Part shown: positions 59,950 through 64,000 of the stretch, piece after piece
Numbering within the stretch: the stretch's first letter is position 1
Layout of the letters: the number at the start of each line of letters is the position of its first letter
Assembly: GCF_045862395.1 (NCBI RefSeq)
Contig: NZ_AP023087.1
Coordinates: 1,426,001-1,490,000, forward strand
DNA: 64,000 bases
Reading direction: 5' to 3'
From: Marinicellulosiphila megalodicopiae
Lineage (GTDB): Bacteria > Pseudomonadota > Gammaproteobacteria > Pseudomonadales > Natronospirillaceae
Translations under genes and position numbers: made by a program
The notes under the pieces: model-generated
Database searches by the model: none
Told to the model about the DNA's origin: nothing
What the model saw: only the letters and a program-made list of their open reading frames with translations

Positions 59950-61314
59950 CTACAGCACTTTAGAAAAACTAGGAATTATATTGTTCAAATAGGCATCAAA
60001 TTTCATGCAAATTGGACGAATCATTAATTTACCAATATTGGTGACTTCAATACTCTCATCATCCACTTTAATTAACCCTGAGCGAATTAAATCATCTAAC
60101 GAGTTTAACTCTGATTTAAAGTATTGCTTGAAGTCGATATTAAATTTCACATTTATTTCATGAAAATTAACCGTTTGAGCGCAACTTAATAAGTTAATGA
60201 CTTTTTGTCTGACTAAATCATCATCACTTAAACTCACACCTTTGTTTATTGGAAATAAACCATCGTCTACGCTTTGTTCATAAAGCGCTAAATCTGAATG
60301 ATTTTGCCAATAAAATGGGCCCATTTTACTGATGGATGAACAACCTAAAGCCAATAAATCTAAGTTGCCACAGGTTGCGTAACCTTGAAAATTTCTTTGT
60401 AACGTTCCATTTTGTTGAGCTTGTACTAACTCGTCTTCTGGTTTTGCAAAATGATCCATTCCAATGTATCTATACCCTGCGTTTTCCAATTTCACAATAC
60501 TTTGGCTCATCATCTCAAGTTTTTCCCCAACTGAAGGTAATTGATTAGTATCGATTCGTCTTTGCGGTTTAAAACGTTCTGGCAAATGAGCATAATTGTA
60601 AACAGCAATGCGATCTGGATTTAAATCGATGACTTTATCGATAGTATTTAAAAAGCGTTGAGTTGTTTGTTTTGGAAGGCCATAAATCAAATCAAAATTT
60701 ATGGATGAAAAATCAAGTTTTCGCAGTTGGTTCAATAATGACTTAACCATCGATTCTGGTTGAATACGGTTAATGGCTTGTTGAGTCAGTACAGAAAAAT
60801 CTTGAACACCAATACTTGCTCGATTAAAGCCGAATTTCTTAAGCACTAATAAATGTTCGTCACTTGTTGCACGAGGGTCCAACTCTATTGAGTATTCCCC
60901 TTGGTCGGACATATTGAAATATTGTTTGATTAAATTTAATAATCGAGTGAGTTGATTAGGAGTTAAAAAAGTAGGGGTACCTCCACCAAGATGCAATTGC
61001 TCAATAACTCGATGACCGAAGGTGGTACTGTATATTTGCATTTCTTTTTCAAGCTTGTCTAGATAGTGATCTGCTTTGGTGTGATCTTTTGTTGCCACTT
61101 TATTACATGCGCAATAAAAGCAAATATGCTCACAAAAGGGAATGTGAATATATAACGAAAGCGGCTCGGTACGACCAATCTGCAAATTTAACACTCTTTG
61201 AATGTTATTTTGCGTGATTGGGTCAAATTGCAAGGCCGTTGGGTAGCTTGTGTATCTTGGGCCAGAGACATTATATTGTGTGACTAATGTTTTAATTTGT
61301 TGGTTGTTATACAC
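59950..61314 (-). CDS. hemN: Oxygen-independent coproporphyrinogen III oxidase
   Basis: 454-residue radical SAM enzyme that decarboxylates coproporphyrinogen III to protoporphyrinogen IX without oxygen (haem synthesis, cytosol). Begins 'SGPRYTSYPTALQF', a HemN hallmark; the 4Fe-4S motif is Cys61-x3-Cys65-x2-Cys68 followed by Cys70 ('CEHICFYCAC'); 'LHLGGGTPTFL'; 'GVQDF' and 'FDLIYGLPKQT'; C-terminal HemN domain. The start is GTG at 61314, preceded by gaagatg. Family members are often FNR-regulated, but no clear FNR box was found upstream. Confidence 0.95.
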   Translation of the reverse strand: MYNNQQIKTLVTQYNVSGPRYTSYPTALQFDPITQNNIQRVLNLQIGRTEPLSLYIHIPFCEHICFYCACNKVATKDHTKADHYLDKLEKEMQIYSTTFGHRVIEQLHLGGGTPTFLTPNQLTRLLNLIKQYFNMSDQGEYSIELDPRATSDEHLLVLKKFGFNRASIGVQDFSVLTQQAINRIQPESMVKSLLNQLRKLDFSSINFDLIYGLPKQTTQRFLNTIDKVIDLNPDRIAVYNYAHLPERFKPQRRIDTNQLPSVGEKLEMMSQSIVKLENAGYRYIGMDHFAKPEDELVQAQQNGTLQRNFQGYATCGNLDLLALGCSSISKMGPFYWQNHSDLALYEQSVDDGLFPINKGVSLSDDDLVRQKVINLLSCAQTVNFHEINVKFNIDFKQYFKSELNSLDDLIRSGLIKVDDESIEVTNIGKLMIRPICMKFDAYLNNIIPSFSKVL

Positions 61315-61462
61315 AGAAGCATCTTCAATTATTAAAAATTAAAGTTTAATGTAATAATAGGCATTCACAACGCCTATAAAGTGGTATAAATGGCGCTCAT
61401 TATTGGTCATTGCTCTTTTTTGCTGAATTCATCACAGCTTTGTTTTTATAAAGGTTTTAATT

Positions 61463-61957
61463 ATGAGAAAAATACTAACAATCGGTTTGTTTATGTTAAT
61501 TGTGCCTTTTGCATTTTCTAAACAGTCCATTTCCGATGCAGAAGCATTGAATTTCTTTAATTTGTATCAAAAAATGATTCAAGAACGTTCCACCAATGTG
61601 ATGCAATTACTTAGTAAAGATGTGCAGCTATACAGTAAAACATTGACCGCTAATGGCACAACCTATGTCACGCAATATGATATTGAAGAGGTTTTGAAAT
61701 TTATTAGGGCTGTCCAAGCTTTTATTTATTTAAATAAAGAAGAAAGTGAATTTGAAAAAATCGCACTAACTAGAAAAGCCGATCAAGTTATAATTCGTGC
61801 GCAGCGCTTTTCTACAACCAATTGTTATCTAGATAAAGAGTATTACGTCATTATTGAGCGTGAGCGTAATTTTATAAAAGTAATGGAAGAAATGATCACT
61901 ATTGATCAAACCAAAAGTTGTGAATCGTTAGAGAATATTGATTTAAAAATTAAATAA
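61463..61957 (+). CDS. Small exported protein, NTF2/SnoaL-like in size
   Basis: 164 residues with signal peptide 'ILTIGLFMLIVPFAFS' and a mature domain that looks like an alpha+beta cone ('EALNFFNLYQKMIQERSTNVMQLLSKDVQLYSKTL...') as in NTF2-like proteins; this is only a resemblance. Two Cys residues in the mature part may form a disulfide. ATG 61463 follows 'aaaggttttaatt', a usable AAGG ribosome site. Single gene divergent from hemN; an inverted repeat 'ataggc/gcctat' lies in the shared upstream region near 61359. Function unknown. Confidence 0.7.
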   Translation: MRKILTIGLFMLIVPFAFSKQSISDAEALNFFNLYQKMIQERSTNVMQLLSKDVQLYSKTLTANGTTYVTQYDIEEVLKFIRAVQAFIYLNKEESEFEKIALTRKADQVIIRAQRFSTTNCYLDKEYYVIIERERNFIKVMEEMITIDQTKSCESLENIDLKIK

Positions 61958-61976
61958 ATAAAATTGCATTAAATGT

Positions 61977-62010
61977 AAAACCAGAATCTAAAAAGATTCT
62001 GGTTTTTTTT
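61977..62010. terminator. Bidirectional terminator
   Basis: aaaaccagaatct / agattctggtttt with a 4-base loop and poly-T on both strands; serves the genes at 61463 and 62017. Confidence 0.9.
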
Positions 62011-62016
62011 TAGGTA

Positions 62017-62835
62017 TTAATAATTATCCCATTGTGGACACCAAGGTCCATCAACTAAACGTTTTTTCTCATCTATTGTTTTAATGGTTTCAATTTCAGA
62101 AAAACTTAGTTTAATTTTTATCGCATCAAAATTTTCTTTTATACGATCAAAAGATCTAGCAGCAGGAATAACACTGTAATTTTGAGACATTAAAAAAGCT
62201 AAACTTATTTGCGCAACGGTTGCATTATGATTTTTCGCAATTTCTGTAAGTACTGGGTGTCCCATTATTTCACCACGGGCTAGGGGCGAATAAGCTGTCA
62301 GTGGAATACCTAAAGATTTACAATGTTCAACGATAGGGGTGTTTTGCATTAATGGATGTATTTCAACTTGATTAGTGATGATCTTTCGATCCCCAAGTAA
62401 CGAAATAGCTTGATCTAATAAGCTAATTGTGAAATTTGATAATCCAATGTTTTTACATAAACCCATGTCATACACCTGTGCAAATTGCGCGATGTAATCT
62501 TCCATATCGTATTCACCACCAATAGATGGGTAATGTAATAATAATAAATCCACTTGTTCTGTTTGAAGTTTTTCTAAACTTTCTTTTACTGTACCTAATA
62601 TTACATTAGGTCCAAAGTTTTCAGGTTTAACTTTTGTTGTAAGAAATATTTCTTTTCGATCAACTTTGCTTTCTGCAATTGCTTTGCCTACTGCTTGTTC
62701 ATTATCATAACCTTGAGCGGTATCAATATGACGATACCCGATTAATAATGCATCTTGAACACTTTGATACGTTTCCAATTCGGTACGATTCCACGTACCA
62801 AAACCCATCAATGGTAATTTGTTTTCTGAATTCAT
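62017..62835 (-). CDS. Aldo/keto reductase (DkgA-like)
   Basis: 272-residue NADPH-dependent oxidoreductase with a TIM barrel. The catalytic tetrad is visible: Asp38 ('HIDTAQGY'), Tyr43, Lys68 ('TTKVK') and His101 ('LLLLHYP'). 'GLSNFTISLLDQA', 'NQVEIHPLMQ', 'PLARGE' and 'IPAARSFDRIKENFDA' are AKR family segments; the last is the NADPH phosphate loop, with Arg. 2,5-diketo-gluconate-type or general aldehyde reduction is plausible. AGGT lies 6-7 bases before the ATG. Monocistronic and divergent from the MFS gene. Confidence 0.92.
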   Translation of the reverse strand: MNSENKLPLMGFGTWNRTELETYQSVQDALLIGYRHIDTAQGYDNEQAVGKAIAESKVDRKEIFLTTKVKPENFGPNVILGTVKESLEKLQTEQVDLLLLHYPSIGGEYDMEDYIAQFAQVYDMGLCKNIGLSNFTISLLDQAISLLGDRKIITNQVEIHPLMQNTPIVEHCKSLGIPLTAYSPLARGEIMGHPVLTEIAKNHNATVAQISLAFLMSQNYSVIPAARSFDRIKENFDAIKIKLSFSEIETIKTIDEKKRLVDGPWCPQWDNY

Positions 62836-62919
62836 TTAAAAACCTGATTTAATTTACGTTGTGCGTGTATTTTAAAGTATACTGCGCGCTTTTTTTGTAT
62901 GTGGGTTAACAAAAATTTT

Positions 62920-64000
62920 ATGCAACGATTGCAATTTTTTTCAAAATTTGGCCGGGCTGGTAATTGGTTATTATTGGCAAATGTTATGACCGGTTCCACG
63001 TTTGCTTTTATTATACCTGTGATGAGTTATTTCTTTTTGGATCAAAAGGGAGATGGGTTAAATGCAAGGCCCATTGATTTTTTAATTTACCTAGTGGCGA
63101 TTACTTTTTTTGGTACACTTTGTAATCAATTCATGGGTCGAATGGCTGATAAAGGGCATAGTTCTAAATGGATTTATATTTTTTCTATGGCCTGTTCGGC
63201 GATTGCTACATTGCTTTATGCCAATATTGAATCGGTATATTTAATTTTTGTTGTAGGTATTGTGTTTGTAAGTTTAGGCAGCGCAGCAGTGCCTCAAATT
63301 TTGACTGTATCGAGACAGTATGCTGATCAAGCAAATATTGATGTCAATCAATTTAATTCAGTGTTAAGAGCTTCTTTTGCTGCAGGGTGGGTGATCGGTT
63401 CAAGTTTTTCCTATGAATTGATTGCTCGCACTGGGTTCTCTGGTGCGTTTTATGGGTCGAGTATTGTCAGTGTACTCGCGATTATTGTGGCACTGTATGC
63501 GTTGCCTAATTATCACAAATCCAAAGAACATCGTACAAACGGTAAGCCTGATTTTGTTCCGTTGGGGTTTTGGTTATTAATGGGAGTCATGATTATTGGA
63601 AATGTAGCAAATAGTTTGTATATGTTGTCGATCCCTTTGATTATAACTAATGAATTGTTATTGCCCGAATCGTTGCCAGGAAAATTATTTGCAATTGTCG
63701 CATTTTTAGAAATCCCTTTTATGTTGTATTCGGCAAAATTAGCCATTCGCTTTAATCGATATCACCTTGTTATGGTCAGTTTTTTAATGGGACTTATCTT
63801 TTATTTAGGCATTTATTTTGCGACTCAAAGCTGGCAATTTATGGTTTTGCAAATATTTAATGCAGCGTTTATTGGTATTTATGCGGGGCTTGGTATATCC
63901 ATTGTGCAGGATCAACTACCAAAATTTGTAGGGTTTACTTCTACAATGTATACCAATTCATTAAGAATAGGCTCAACATTAGGGGCGGTTGGTATATTTG
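62920..64000 (+). CDS. MFS transporter, sugar-efflux (Set/Sot)-like, truncated by the window end
   Basis: Open frame from ATG 62920 to the last base (about 360 residues seen), so the C-terminus lies outside. About ten membrane helices are visible; 'GTLCNQFMGRMADKGHSSKW' is the MFS loop 2-3 motif region; 'VSRQYADQA...FNSVLRASFAAGWVIGSSFSYEL' resembles SetA/SotC-type sugar efflux pumps. Export of sugars or sugar analogues across the inner membrane is inferred, and could relate to cellulose breakdown products, but the gene is far from the cellulases. An earlier in-frame GTG is followed at once by a stop, fixing the start. Confidence 0.8.
   Translation, partial: MQRLQFFSKFGRAGNWLLLANVMTGSTFAFIIPVMSYFFLDQKGDGLNARPIDFLIYLVAITFFGTLCNQFMGRMADKGHSSKWIYIFSMACSAIATLLYANIESVYLIFVVGIVFVSLGSAAVPQILTVSRQYADQANIDVNQFNSVLRASFAAGWVIGSSFSYELIARTGFSGAFYGSSIVSVLAIIVALYALPNYHKSKEHRTNGKPDFVPLGFWLLMGVMIIGNVANSLYMLSIPLIITNELLLPESLPGKLFAIVAFLEIPFMLYSAKLAIRFNRYHLVMVSFLMGLIFYLGIYFATQSWQFMVLQIFNAAFIGIYAGLGISIVQDQLPKFVGFTSTMYTNSLRIGSTLGAVGIF

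Noticed and set aside
1..64000. Prophage, integron or conjugative element
   Set aside because: No integrase, phage structural gene, attC-like array or mobility gene was recognised anywhere in the window.

Overview
The window is chromosomal DNA from an AT-rich gammaproteobacterium, most likely a marine, cellulose-degrading member of the Oceanospirillales/Cellvibrionales/Alteromonadales type. This rests on a gammaproteobacterial housekeeping set (mutS, cysDN, trmL, hemN, an MSHA-type pilus assembly operon, paired acyl-CoA dehydrogenases) beside five large secreted cellulase lipoproteins. No phage, integrase, IS transposase, tRNA, rRNA or CRISPR array was seen.

Layout. (1) 1-3237: the end of a glycosyltransferase-like gene and, convergent to it, mutS. 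(2) 3591-13618: three tandem GH5 (subfamily-1-like) cellulase lipoproteins, each with its own promoter region and terminator. (3) 13855-16353: cysDN. (4) 16354-21661: an accessory stretch with decayed non-coding repeats, a SEC-C protein that probably starts at ATT, REP/REPIN-like elements, a 1066-bp tandem duplication carrying two exported FAH-family proteins, and a CbiM-like membrane protein behind a cobalamin riboswitch. (5) 21940-27861: two GH6 cellulase lipoproteins on the minus strand, one with several active-site substitutions. (6) 28438-34990: pentapeptide-repeat protein, a c-haem lipoprotein plus DUF1501 pair, an unknown protein, trmL. (7) 35162-45868: MSHA pilus assembly operon (mshI to mshG) with no pilin genes attached. 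(8) 45948-50427: a 60-codon gene and two acyl-CoA dehydrogenase paralogues separated by four 89-bp units, each able to form two hairpins. (9) 50548-55754: a tight operon of unknown exported proteins with a GNAT enzyme; its first start codon lies in a perfect hairpin. (10) 55948-59904: CHASE histidine kinase, response regulator, and receiver-GGDEF-EAL protein. (11) 59950-64000: hemN, a small exported protein, an aldo/keto reductase, and a truncated MFS transporter.

How it fits together. The five cellulases share a 21-residue lipoprotein signal, a PKD-like N-terminal domain and a flexible or multidomain spacer. They look like a surface-anchored GH5+GH6 system built by domain shuffling. MSHA pili and the c-di-GMP module fit a surface-attached lifestyle (inference). 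The most unusual items are the degenerate GH6 paralogue, the hairpin-rich tandem array, the REPIN-bracketed duplication, the ATT-start gene and the unknown exported-protein operon.
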